A stretch of DNA of 64,000 nucleotides from Actinomycetes bacterium (lineage in GTDB: Bacteria; Actinomycetota; CALGFH01): NCBI GenBank assembly GCA_036000965.1, contig DASYUT010000053.1, positions 1 through 64,000 on the forward strand, given 5' to 3'. Both the position numbers and the translations under genes were made by a program. The notes under the pieces were generated by a model. It saw nothing but the letters and a program-made list of their open reading frames with translations, was not told the origin of the DNA and did not search any database. Positions 1 through 7,913 of this stretch are shown here, piece by piece; position 1 is the stretch's first letter, and every line of letters starts with the position of its first letter.

Positions 1-47
1 CCGGCGCGCCCTGGACTGGCGGGGCGACCGGGACTGGCACGGGGGCC

Positions 48-680
48 GTGGGCGGGCCCGGCTCCCCGCCCGCGGCTGAGGGCGCGGCTTCGCGGGGCGG
101 TGCCGACCACCGGCCGTCCACGGCGATCGTCACTGTGCCGAACGCGATCTCGTTCGCCCGGCTGCTGCTCATGCCGGTGTGCGCGTGGCTGCTGGCCACC
201 GGCCGCTACGGCACCGGACTCTGGCTCACCGCCCTGGTGGGCTCCACCGACTGGGTGGACGGCTGGCTGGCCAGGCGCACCGGCCAGGTCTCCCGGCTCG
301 GGCAGCTGCTCGACCCGCTGGCGGACCGCTTGCTGATCGCGTCGGTGGCCATCGCCCTGGTCGCCCGCGGGGTGCTGCCCTGGCCGGCGGTTGCCCTGCT
401 GGTCGGTCGGGACGTCTTCCTGCTGGGCGGGTTCCCGCTGCTCTCCAAGCGGGGGGTGCGCCCACCCGACGTCGTCTGGGTGGGCAAGGCGGCAACGTTC
501 GTCCTGATGCTCGCGCTGCCGATCCTCGTCGTCGGCGAGACCGGCCTGGCCATCGCCCCGGCCGCGCACGTCATCGGGCTGGCGTTGCTGTGGGCCGGCG
601 TCGTCCTCTACTACGTGGCCGGGGCGGTCTACGTCAGAATGGCCCTTGAAAGGCTGCGAGCGTCGCGCGCCAGCGCGTAG
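48..680 (+). CDS. CDP-alcohol phosphatidyltransferase (PgsA type)
   Basis: Integral-membrane enzyme class that displaces CMP from CDP-diacylglycerol with an alcohol such as glycerol phosphate, an early phospholipid step. The diagnostic motif DGxxAR-x8-GxxxD-xxxD is complete at residues 71-93 (DGWLAR, then GQLLD, PLAD) and hydrophobic helices lie on both sides. About 200 residues is normal for the family. Its position ahead of gcvH-garA-ftsR matches mycobacterial pgsA2, which favours a PgsA role, but the acceptor alcohol cannot be read from sequence. The frame is open to the left edge. GTG 48 is the first start in the window; GTG 135 (VPNAISF) would give the more usual N-terminus. Confidence 0.85.
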   Translation: MGGPGSPPAAEGAASRGGADHRPSTAIVTVPNAISFARLLLMPVCAWLLATGRYGTGLWLTALVGSTDWVDGWLARRTGQVSRLGQLLDPLADRLLIASVAIALVARGVLPWPAVALLVGRDVFLLGGFPLLSKRGVRPPDVVWVGKAATFVLMLALPILVVGETGLAIAPAAHVIGLALLWAGVVLYYVAGAVYVRMALERLRASRASA

Positions 681-802
681 CCCAGCCTGAAGGCGCCGGG
701 GCTTTGCCGTCCCAACGGCGCCGCGGTCAGGCGCGGCGGCCCGCGACCCATCCTGGCCAGCGGGAGCGCACGCAGCTCCACAGGCAGCAAGGAGGCCGCC
801 CC

Positions 803-3334
803 ATGAAGGCCGTGATCATGGCTGGTGGCGAGGGCACCCGTCTTCGTCCGCTCACCGCCAACCAACCCAAGCCGATGCTGCCGCTGGCCAACCGGCCGAT
901 TATGGAGCACATCGTCCGGCACGTCCGCAACCACGGCGTCAAGGAAATCGTGGTCACGGTGCAGTTCCTGGCCAGCCAGGTCCGCAACTACTTCGGCGAC
1001 GGCTCCGACATGGACGTCGACCTGACGTACGCGACCGAGCCGCGCCCGCTGGGCACCGCAGGCAGCGTCAGGAACGCCGCCGAGCAGCTCCAGGAGACGT
1101 TCACGGTCATCTCGGGCGACGCCCTGACCGACATCGGCCTGGACGAAGTGGCTGCCTTCCACCGCCGCTCGGGGGCGCTGGGCACCGTGGTCACCAAGCG
1201 GGTCGAGGACCCGCTCGAGTTCGGCATCGTCATCGCCACCGAGGACGGCCGCATCGAGCGCTTCCTCGAGAAGCCGCACTGGGGACAGGTGTTCTCCGAC
1301 ACCATCAACACCGGCATCTACGTGCTCGAGCCCGAGGTGTTCGACTACATCCCCGAGGACGTCCCGGCTGACTTCGCCGCCGACGTCTTTCCCAAGCTGC
1401 TCGCGGCGGGGGCGCCCCTGTACGCCTGCGTGGCAGAGGGCTACTGGGAGGACGTCGGCAACCTGGACGCCTACCGCCGCGCCCACGAGGACATCCTGGA
1501 CGGCAAGGTGCAGGTCGACGTACGCGGGTTCCAGGTCCGGCCCGGGGTGTGGCTCGGCGAGGGAGCCGAGGTCGACCCGGACGCCCTGCTGCGCGCCCCG
1601 GTCCTGATCGGTGACTTCGCCAAGGTGGAGAACGGGGCCACTCTGCGCGAGTACACCGTCGTCGGCGCCAACGTCGTCGTCAAGGAGAACGCCTTCCTGC
1701 ACCGGGCCATCGTCCAGGACAACGCCTACATCGGGCCGGGCGCCCATCTCCGCGGCTGCGTCGTGGGCCGCAGCGCCGACGTCAAGCGGGGTGGGCAGGT
1801 CGAGGAAGGCGTGGTGGTGGGAGACAACGCCAACATCGGCCCCGGCGCGATCCTGCGACCTGGCGTCAAGGTGTACCCGTTCAAGACGGTCGAGCCGGGC
1901 GCGGTCGTCACCAAGTCGATCATCTGGGAGGGCCGGGGCGCGCGCACCCTGTTCTCCGAGCACGGCGTGGCCGGCCTGGCCAACATCGACGTGACGCCCG
2001 AGCTCGCACTCAGGCTCGCGATGGCGTTCGGCTCCACCCTCAAGAAGGGATCGAGGGTGACGCTCGCCCGCGACGCCAGCCGGGTGTCGCGGGCGCTCAA
2101 GCGCGTCCTGGTGGCCGGGCTGAACACCACCGGGGTCGACTGCGACGACCTCGAGCTGGCCCCGGCCCCGGCGGTGCGGTTCTCCTCCACCCGGGCGGGC
2201 GCTTCCGGTGGCATGTACGTGCGTACCTCGCCCCGGGACAGCCAGGCGATCGAGATCGCCGTGTTCGGCGACGACGGCAGCGACCTCGACGACGGCTCGA
2301 GGCGCAAGGTCGAGCGGACCTACAACCGGGAGGAGTTCCGTCGCGCCTTCGGCTGCGAGATGGGCGAGCTGCGCTACCCCCCGCGCGCGATCGAGCACTA
2401 CACGGCCGCCCTGATCGACTGCATCGACGCCCAGGCGGTGCGCCACCGCCGCTTCAAGGTGGTGATCGACGCCGGCGGCGGGACCTGCTCGCTCGTGCTG
2501 CCCTGGCTGCTGCCCCGCTTCGGCCTGGACTCGCTGCTGGTCGGAGGCAAGCTCGACGAGGAGCGGGTGTCCCCCTCGGCAGAGCAGCTCAGGGAGGACC
2601 TGGACCGGCTGGCCCGCCTGGTGACGGCCTCCGGGGCCGACCTGGGCGTGCGCTTCGACACGGTCGGGGAGCGGCTCACCCTGGTCGACTCGCGCGGCCA
2701 GGTCGTCCCCCACGACCGGGCGCTGCTCCTCTACGTCGACCTGATCGTCCGGTCCGAGCAGCGGGGGACCATCGCGCTGCCGGTGTCGACCACGCGGCGG
2801 GCGGCGGAGCTCGCGGCCGAGCGCGGCTGCGAGGTGATGGGGACGAAGCTGACCGCCAGCGCCATCATGCGGGCGTCCCAGCGCGACGGGGTGGTGTTCG
2901 CCGGCGCGCAGGGCGGCGGCTACGTGTTCCCGGCCCTGCACCCCGCCTACGACGCGCTGATGTCGTTCGGCAAGCTGCTCGAGCTGCTGGCCACCCAGGA
3001 GGTGAGCCTGGCCGGGGCGGTGGCCGCCCTCCCCGAGTCGAACGTCGTCCGCCGCCGGGTGCCGACCCCGTGGGAGCAGAAGGGGGCGGTCATGCGCCAG
3101 GTCGTCGAGGCCGCCAAGGGCCATCGCACCCAGGACGTCGACGGCATCAAGGTGTTCCATCCCGGCCAGCTCGGCGAGCGGGATGGCGGCCCCGACGACG
3201 ACTGGGCACTGCTGCTCCCCGACGTCACCGAGCCGGTCACCCACCTGTGGGCGGAGGCCGGCACCCCGGCGGCGGCGACCGCTCTCGCCGACCGGTACGA
3301 GGCGCTGATCAAGCGGGTGTTCGGCGGGGACTGA
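803..3334 (+). CDS. NDP-sugar nucleotidyltransferase fused to degenerate phosphomannomutase-like domain
   Basis: 843-residue protein in three parts. Residues 1 to about 235 are a sugar-1-phosphate nucleotidyltransferase with an intact signature (MAGGEGTRLRPLT, then KPMLPL), the ManC/GMPP class that makes GDP-mannose or a similar sugar nucleotide. A left-handed beta-helix of hexapeptide repeats follows to about 400. The rest has the fold pattern of a phosphomannomutase/phosphoglucomutase. In that last part the phosphoserine loop reads RTSPRD (Ser476) instead of TASHNP, and the metal loop reads DTVGER (619-624) instead of DGDxDR, so two metal-binding Asp are missing. The mutase part is probably not active as such. 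ATG 803 is chosen for the AAGGAGG site at 789-795. Confidence 0.88.
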   Translation: MKAVIMAGGEGTRLRPLTANQPKPMLPLANRPIMEHIVRHVRNHGVKEIVVTVQFLASQVRNYFGDGSDMDVDLTYATEPRPLGTAGSVRNAAEQLQETFTVISGDALTDIGLDEVAAFHRRSGALGTVVTKRVEDPLEFGIVIATEDGRIERFLEKPHWGQVFSDTINTGIYVLEPEVFDYIPEDVPADFAADVFPKLLAAGAPLYACVAEGYWEDVGNLDAYRRAHEDILDGKVQVDVRGFQVRPGVWLGEGAEVDPDALLRAPVLIGDFAKVENGATLREYTVVGANVVVKENAFLHRAIVQDNAYIGPGAHLRGCVVGRSADVKRGGQVEEGVVVGDNANIGPGAILRPGVKVYPFKTVEPGAVVTKSIIWEGRGARTLFSEHGVAGLANIDVTPELALRLAMAFGSTLKKGSRVTLARDASRVSRALKRVLVAGLNTTGVDCDDLELAPAPAVRFSSTRAGASGGMYVRTSPRDSQAIEIAVFGDDGSDLDDGSRRKVERTYNREEFRRAFGCEMGELRYPPRAIEHYTAALIDCIDAQAVRHRRFKVVIDAGGGTCSLVLPWLLPRFGLDSLLVGGKLDEERVSPSAEQLREDLDRLARLVTASGADLGVRFDTVGERLTLVDSRGQVVPHDRALLLYVDLIVRSEQRGTIALPVSTTRRAAELAAERGCEVMGTKLTASAIMRASQRDGVVFAGAQGGGYVFPALHPAYDALMSFGKLLELLATQEVSLAGAVAALPESNVVRRRVPTPWEQKGAVMRQVVEAAKGHRTQDVDGIKVFHPGQLGERDGGPDDDWALLLPDVTEPVTHLWAEAGTPAAATALADRYEALIKRVFGGD

Positions 3335-3576
3335 GCGGGCGGTGCTCCGGCAAGCCGGGGGATCGTTGCCTTGCCGTGACCCGAGCGTGTCGCCCGTGTG
3401 GTCGCCCGGCCGTACGCTCGCGCACACCCTTGACAGCGCAGCCCGGCTGACAGCGCGACCGGGCGTGCCGGTTCCCCCTTTGTCCCCCCGGGGACGTAAG
3501 CTGGCCTGTCTGGATCGGTCGAGGCTGGTCACGGCCCGCGGCCGTCGCACGCAGCGGCAGAAAGTGAGGAGCCACC
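3335..3576 (+). promoter_or_regulatory. Intergenic leader of the VanW gene
   Basis: About 240 bases without a gene. A TTGACA hexamer lies at 3430-3435 with no good partner 16-19 bases later. A TAAGCT hexamer at 3497-3502 could be a -10 element, which would give an untranslated leader of about 70 bases. A strong ribosome-binding site (GAGGAG) stands at 3566-3571, directly ahead of the proposed ATC start. No other structure is clear. Confidence 0.3.
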
Positions 3577-5466
3577 ATCGACGTCGTCGACCGGCCGACC
3601 ACAGGGCCGGCAGAGGAGAAGGCGGAGCTGCAGGCCCGGCCGCGAGGGGGACCGGAGCTGGCCAGCAGGCAGGGGGGACCGGAGCCGGCCAGCAGCCCGG
3701 TCGAGCCGGGCAAGCGCCTGCGCCTGCTCGGACTGCCCCGGTCGCTGCTGGCCGCCATCCTCGCCGTCGTCCTCGTGCTCACCCTGGTCGGGGTCGACAC
3801 CGCGCTGGCGGCTGGGAGGGTCCGGCGCGGGGTGCGGGTCTCCGGCATCGACCTGTCCGGCCTGCACCGCGCGCAGGCCCGCGCGCGGTTGGCCGCGAGC
3901 GCTCACACTGTGGAAGCACAGCAGGTGACCGTCCGGGCTGACACGGCAAGCCTCGAGCTGCCACGGTCGGAGACGGGACTCCGCCTCGACCTCGACGCGA
4001 GCGTGGAGGCCGCCCTGGCCGTCGGCCGCGCCGGCCCTGCCGACCCCGACCGGCTGCGGACCTGGCTCTCGGGCGTGGAGCTGCCCTGGCGGACGCGTCT
4101 GGACACCAGCGCGTTCGACCGGGTGGTGGCCAGGGCCGACCGCCAGGTCCGCCGCCCGACCACCGAGCCCAGGCTCCTCGTGGTCGCGGCCCAGGTCCGG
4201 CTCGTGCCCGGGATCCCGGGCCAGGCGGTCGACCGGGCCGGCGCGGTGCGGGTGCTCGCGGCCGCGGCCGCCCGTCCCACCGTGAACGAGATCAGCCTGC
4301 CCGTGACCGAGCAGCAGCCGACCGTCGGCCCGGCTGCTGCCGATGCGGCCGCGAAGCAGGCCCGCGACCTGCTGTCAGCTCCGGTGGTGGTGACCGCTGC
4401 GGGCCGGCAGGCCCGGCTCCTGCCGGCCGACCTGGGCCCGCGCGTGCGGACCCGCGTCGACCGCGGTCGCCTGGTGCTCAGCCTCGACCCGCGAGGGCTC
4501 GACGCGCTGCTCCGCCAGAAGGCCCGCTTCGCCTACGCCGTGCCTCGCGATGCCGCGTTCCGCCCGGCCGGCGAGCGCATCGCCGTGGTCCCGGCGGTCG
4601 ACGGCAGCGTCGTGGACCCGGGCCAGGCCGCGGCGGCGGTGCTGGCCGCGGGGGGCCGGGTCGGAGCCGACCGCCGGGCCGCGCTGCCCGTCCGCACCAG
4701 CGCGCCCGCGCTGACCACCGCCGAGGCCAGGGCACTCGGGGTGAAGGAGGTCATCTCCTCCTACACGACCACGTTCAATGCGGGCGACGCCCCGCGCGTG
4801 CACAACATCTCGCTGATCGCCGCGGCAGTGAACGGCAGCCTCGTCCTGCCCGACCAGGTGTTCTCGATGAACGGCGCCACCGGCCAGCGCACCCCGAGCA
4901 AGGGCTACCGCACCGCCCACGTCATCCGCAACGGGGAGATCGTGGACGGGATCGGCGGCGGCGTCTGCCAGGCCGGGACGACCGTGTTCAACGCGGTCTT
5001 CTTCGCGGGCCTTCCCGTGGTCGAGCGCCGCAACCACAGTCTGCACATCAGCCACTACCCCATGGGGCGCGACGCGACCCTCAACTGGCCGGGCACCGAC
5101 CTCAAGTTCCGCAACGACTCGCCGTACGGGATCTACATCACGGCCAAAGCGACTCCGGCGACCCTGAAGGTCACGCTGTACTCGACGTCGCGGGGGTACA
5201 AGGTCACCCACAGCACCTCGAGCCCGTACAACTTCCGGGCCCCGCAGACGAGGTACGAGGACGACCCGACCCTGCCCGAGGGCACCGAGGTCGTGGAGAG
5301 TCAGGGGTCCTCCGGCTTCGACGTGACCGTCCACCGTACCGTCACCCAGAGCGGACGGGTCGTGCGCAAGGACACATTCGTCTCCAACTACATCCCGTGG
5401 AGCAAGGTGGTCCGCCGGGGCACGAAGAAGCCCGACGGCCCTCCGACCACGCTCCCGCGCCCCTAG
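3577..5466 (+). CDS. VanW family envelope protein, apparent ATC start
   Basis: Membrane-anchored cell-wall protein of the VanW/YabE type. From the proposed start there is a Pro/Glu-rich cytoplasmic tail, a helix at about 54-72, two peptidoglycan-binding-4-like segments, then a well conserved VanW domain (NGATGQRTPSKGY, GGGVCQAGTT, HSLHISHYPMGRDA) and a G5-like tail. The frame opens after TGA 3565-3567 and holds no ATG, GTG or TTG before GTG 3775. Starting at 3775 would cut the membrane helix in half and leave no ribosome site. ATC 3577 has GAGGAG six bases upstream and gives a sensible anchor, so I use it; a CTG start or a sequencing error (ATG read as ATC) are alternatives. VanW proteins are envelope-associated but their reaction is not established. 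Confidence 0.75.
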   Translation: MDVVDRPTTGPAEEKAELQARPRGGPELASRQGGPEPASSPVEPGKRLRLLGLPRSLLAAILAVVLVLTLVGVDTALAAGRVRRGVRVSGIDLSGLHRAQARARLAASAHTVEAQQVTVRADTASLELPRSETGLRLDLDASVEAALAVGRAGPADPDRLRTWLSGVELPWRTRLDTSAFDRVVARADRQVRRPTTEPRLLVVAAQVRLVPGIPGQAVDRAGAVRVLAAAAARPTVNEISLPVTEQQPTVGPAAADAAAKQARDLLSAPVVVTAAGRQARLLPADLGPRVRTRVDRGRLVLSLDPRGLDALLRQKARFAYAVPRDAAFRPAGERIAVVPAVDGSVVDPGQAAAAVLAAGGRVGADRRAALPVRTSAPALTTAEARALGVKEVISSYTTTFNAGDAPRVHNISLIAAAVNGSLVLPDQVFSMNGATGQRTPSKGYRTAHVIRNGEIVDGIGGGVCQAGTTVFNAVFFAGLPVVERRNHSLHISHYPMGRDATLNWPGTDLKFRNDSPYGIYITAKATPATLKVTLYSTSRGYKVTHSTSSPYNFRAPQTRYEDDPTLPEGTEVVESQGSSGFDVTVHRTVTQSGRVVRKDTFVSNYIPWSKVVRRGTKKPDGPPTTLPRP

Positions 5467-5564
5467 CGCGGCGGCTCGATGGCTGTGGACATCTCTGGCA
5501 CGACGGCGACGGCTGTGCTTGGCTACGCCCCGGCGCGGGCGGCTCGTCCGGCTCCCGGGAGCCG

Positions 5565-5594
5565 GGAGCCGGAGAGCCCGGAGCCGGAGAGCCC
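5565..5594 (+). repeat. 15-bp tandem duplication upstream of gcvH
   Basis: The unit GGAGCCGGAGAGCCC occurs twice without a gap (5565-5579, 5580-5594), preceded by a partial copy. It lies in the gap between the VanW gene and gcvH and belongs to the many short tandem duplications found at gene junctions in this window. Confidence 0.85.
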
Positions 5595-5636
5595 GGCCCG
5601 GACGTCGCCACGGGGCGAGGCAGACAGGAGAGTCGA

Positions 5637-6017
5637 ATGTACCCAGACGATCTGAAGTACACCAGGGAGCACGAGTGGATGCGGGTCGACGGCAACCGCG
5701 CCACCGTCGGGATCACCCACTATGCCCAGGACGCCCTCGGCGACATCGTCTACGTCGACGTCCCGCCGGTGGGCACCGCGGTCACCGGCGGGGAGCCGTT
5801 CGGCGAGGTCGAGTCGACGAAGTCGGTCTCCGACCTCTTCAGCCCGGTGACCGGGACGATCGTCGAGCGCAACGAGGAGCTGGACAAGAGCCCTGAGATC
5901 ATCAATTCCGACCCCTATGGCCAGGGCTGGCTCGTCGTGATCGAGATGACCGACGCCAGCCAGGCCGACGAGCTGATGGATGTCGACGCGTATCGTGAAC
6001 TGGTGGCAGAAAGCTAG
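5637..6017 (+). CDS. gcvH: Glycine cleavage system H protein
   Basis: Lipoyl carrier of the glycine cleavage system: it shuttles the aminomethyl group from the P protein to the T protein and is reoxidised by the L protein. 126 residues, the usual length. Conserved features are YTREHEWMRV near the N-terminus, VYVDVPPVG, and the lipoylation site ESTKSVSD with Lys62. ATG 5637 has AGGAG at 5626-5630. Its partners gcvPA and gcvPB lie 5 kb downstream; gcvT and lpd are not in the window. The neighbouring FHA protein is the GarA type, which in mycobacteria links glutamate and 2-oxoglutarate metabolism to Ser/Thr kinases. Confidence 0.97.
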   Translation: MYPDDLKYTREHEWMRVDGNRATVGITHYAQDALGDIVYVDVPPVGTAVTGGEPFGEVESTKSVSDLFSPVTGTIVERNEELDKSPEIINSDPYGQGWLVVIEMTDASQADELMDVDAYRELVAES

Positions 6018-6165
6018 GCGCGCTACCTCGAGGTCGAGGGTTCTGGCGGCTCGCGCCGGCCCGGGTTGGCGCACGTCCGACCAGCCCGTTTACGTTGACC
6101 CTGTTTCAACCGGTCCTCTACAGTCAGCGTCCACATCGACATCGACCCGAAGCCCGGAGGGCGGA

Positions 6166-6660
6166 ATGTTCTGCACCCAGTGCGGTCACAAGAACCCGGA
6201 AGGCGCCCACTTCTGCGCGAATTGTGGCGCCGCGCTGGTGGCAGCCGCCGACGACTCGACGACCACGATCAGCCTGGCCGCACAGGACCTCGAAGCTGAG
6301 GTCGAGGAAGAGGTCGCCGCCCCGGTCGAGGAGCTGCGGGAGGGCACGGCCATGCTGGTGGTGCGCCGTGGCCCGAACGCCGGCAGCCGCTTCCTGCTCG
6401 ACAAGCAGGTGGTGACCGCCGGCCGGCACCCCGAGAGCGACATCTTCCTGGACGACATCACGGTCTCCCGCCGGCATGCGGAGATCCGCCGTGCCCCGAC
6501 CGGCTTCACCGTGCACGACGTCGGCTCGCTCAACGGCACCTACCTGAACCGCGAGCGGGTCGAGGACGGAGATCTGGTCGGCGGGGACGAGCTGCAGATC
6601 GGCAAGTTCAAGCTCGTGTTCTTCGCGGGGAGCCGGCCAGGGGCCGGTGGAGCCGGGTAG
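6166..6660 (+). CDS. FHA-domain protein with N-terminal zinc ribbon (GarA-like)
   Basis: 164-residue cytoplasmic phosphothreonine-binding protein. The N-terminus is a CxxC-x10-CxxC zinc ribbon (Cys3, 6, 17, 20), then Thr32-34 in DDSTTTIS, where GarA/OdhI carry their phosphorylated Thr pair. An FHA domain follows at about 65-155 with GRHPESDI, SRRHAEI and LNGTYLNRE. Mycobacterial GarA and corynebacterial OdhI inhibit 2-oxoglutarate dehydrogenase unless phosphorylated, and synteny with gcvH and two MerR genes supports orthology. The zinc ribbon is an addition not present in GarA of Mycobacterium. ATG 6166 has GGAGG ten bases upstream. The regulatory role is inferred from family and synteny. Confidence 0.87.
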   Translation: MFCTQCGHKNPEGAHFCANCGAALVAAADDSTTTISLAAQDLEAEVEEEVAAPVEELREGTAMLVVRRGPNAGSRFLLDKQVVTAGRHPESDIFLDDITVSRRHAEIRRAPTGFTVHDVGSLNGTYLNRERVEDGDLVGGDELQIGKFKLVFFAGSRPGAGGAG

Positions 6661-6665
6661 GTGTG

Positions 6666-7649
6666 ATGGTCGACCCGGTCGAGCGCGAGGCAGCCGCTCC
6701 GTCCCCCGGAGGGGGAACGGGAGCACGCGGCGGGTCGGCCCGGGACAGGCAGTCGGTGGCGCCGCCCGGCACGATGAGCATCGGTGAGGTCCTCGCGGTC
6801 CTCAAGCCGGAGTTCCCCGACATCACCGTGTCCAAGATCCGCTTCCTCGAGGGCGCCGGCCTCATCCGGCCCGACCGGTCGGCGTCTGGCTACCGCAAGT
6901 TCTCCGAGGACGACGTGGCCCGGCTCCGCTTCGTCCTGCGCGCCCAGCGCGACCAGTACCTGCCGCTACGGGTGATCCGCCAGCGGCTGGCCGACCTCGA
7001 GTCGGTCGGGGAGCTGCACGCCGGAGGCGGTCCGCCGGCCGACCCGACCTCCCCGCCCGCAGCGCGCGAGGCCCGCTCTCCTGCAGCGCACGAGGCCCGC
7101 TCTCCTGCAGCGCGCGAGGCCGGGTCGCGGGCAGCCCGGACACTCGCTGGCGCCGCAGGGGAGCCGGGCGCGCTACCACGGCACGCCCTCGCCGAGCGCC
7201 CTGGGCCGGCAACCGCCGGGGGCGGCCTGCTGTCGAACGCGCCGCCCTCCGACGCCCAGTTCAGCCGGGACGAGCTGTGCCGGGCCGCGGGCACCACCGC
7301 CGACCAGCTCGCCGAGCTGGAGGCGTTCGGCCTCATCGCGGCCAGAGGCTCGACCGAGCGCGGCAGCTGGTACGGCGGTGACGACCTGGTGGTCCTGCGG
7401 CTCGCCCGCGACCTGGCCGAGTATGGGCTGGAAGCCCGCCACCTGCGGATGTACAAGACGTTCGCCGAGCGTGAGGCGGCCCTGTTCGAGCAGGTCGTGG
7501 CCCCGCTGGTCCGCCAGCGCAACCCGGAGGCGCGGGCCAGGGCCCGCGAGATGCTCGAAAGCCTCGCCGACCTCGGGAGCCGCATGCGGGACGTCACCCT
7601 GCGAACCGCGATCGGGACCTTTGCCGAGGCCACGGAGCACCGCCGGTGA
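6666..7649 (+). CDS. MerR-family regulator, FtsR type
   Basis: 327-residue DNA-binding regulator. The MerR helix-turn-helix occupies about 35-110 (MSIGEVLAVLKPEFPD, SKIRFLEGAGLI, SGYRKF), matching FtsR/Rv1828, which in corynebacteria activates ftsZ transcription. A second conserved region lies in the C-terminal half (DELCRAAGT, LRMYKTFAERE). Between them is a low-complexity linker with three 8-residue repeats of AAREARSP type. ATG 6666 lies five bases after the garA stop, so the two are probably cotranscribed; GTG 6663 is an equal alternative. The stop codon is embedded in a tandem repeat array. Confidence 0.88.
   Translation: MVDPVEREAAAPSPGGGTGARGGSARDRQSVAPPGTMSIGEVLAVLKPEFPDITVSKIRFLEGAGLIRPDRSASGYRKFSEDDVARLRFVLRAQRDQYLPLRVIRQRLADLESVGELHAGGGPPADPTSPPAAREARSPAAHEARSPAAREAGSRAARTLAGAAGEPGALPRHALAERPGPATAGGGLLSNAPPSDAQFSRDELCRAAGTTADQLAELEAFGLIAARGSTERGSWYGGDDLVVLRLARDLAEYGLEARHLRMYKTFAEREAALFEQVVAPLVRQRNPEARARAREMLESLADLGSRMRDVTLRTAIGTFAEATEHRR
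7059..7130 (+). repeat. In-frame 24-bp triplicate inside the FtsR-like gene
   Basis: Three consecutive 24-bp units (7059-7082, 7083-7106, 7107-7130) encode the Ala/Arg-rich linker between the DNA-binding domain and the C-terminal domain. The first two units differ by one base; the third diverges in its last third. The period is a multiple of three, so the frame is kept. Confidence 0.9.
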
Positions 7650-7913
7650 CCTGGGTCGACGACGCGACAGCCGGTGGTGGCCCGGAGGCCCCCGGTGACC
7701 CGGGTGGGCGTCGCGACGGCCGGTGGCTCGGAGGCCCGCTGGCTGGTGACCCGGGTGGGCGCCCTGACGGCCGGTGTGGCTCGGAGGGGGCGGCTGGTGA
7801 CCTGGGTGGGCGTCGCGACAGCCGCTGGTGGCTCGGAGGGGCGCCGGTGACCGGCGGCTCCGTGCGGTGACCGGCGGCTCCCGGCTCCGTGCGGTGACCG
7901 GCGGCTCCGTGCG
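7645..7913 (+). repeat. Stop-codon-containing tandem array between ftsR-like and carboxypeptidase genes
   Basis: Four degenerate units of about 50 bp begin at 7645, 7694, 7745 and 7796, each opening with GGTGACC. The first GGTGACC contains the TGA of the upstream gene. From 7846 the array passes into three shorter units (20-27 bp, GGTGACCGGCGGCTCC). These short units supply several alternative GTG starts of the next gene, which makes its N-terminus ambiguous. Confidence 0.85.

Noticed and set aside
629-3550. Minus-strand open frame of 973 codons
   Set aside because: It is the mirror of the nucleotidyltransferase gene; in DNA of this GC content antisense frames stay open. Its product is His/Asp/Arg-rich without any domain. 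The same applies to the long antisense frames over gcvPA, gcvPB, the GGDEF-EAL gene, the MoxR/DUF58 operon and the PhoD-like gene.
7645-7913. CRISPR array
   Set aside because: Repeats in this and the other arrays are contiguous, without unique spacers, and there are no cas genes.
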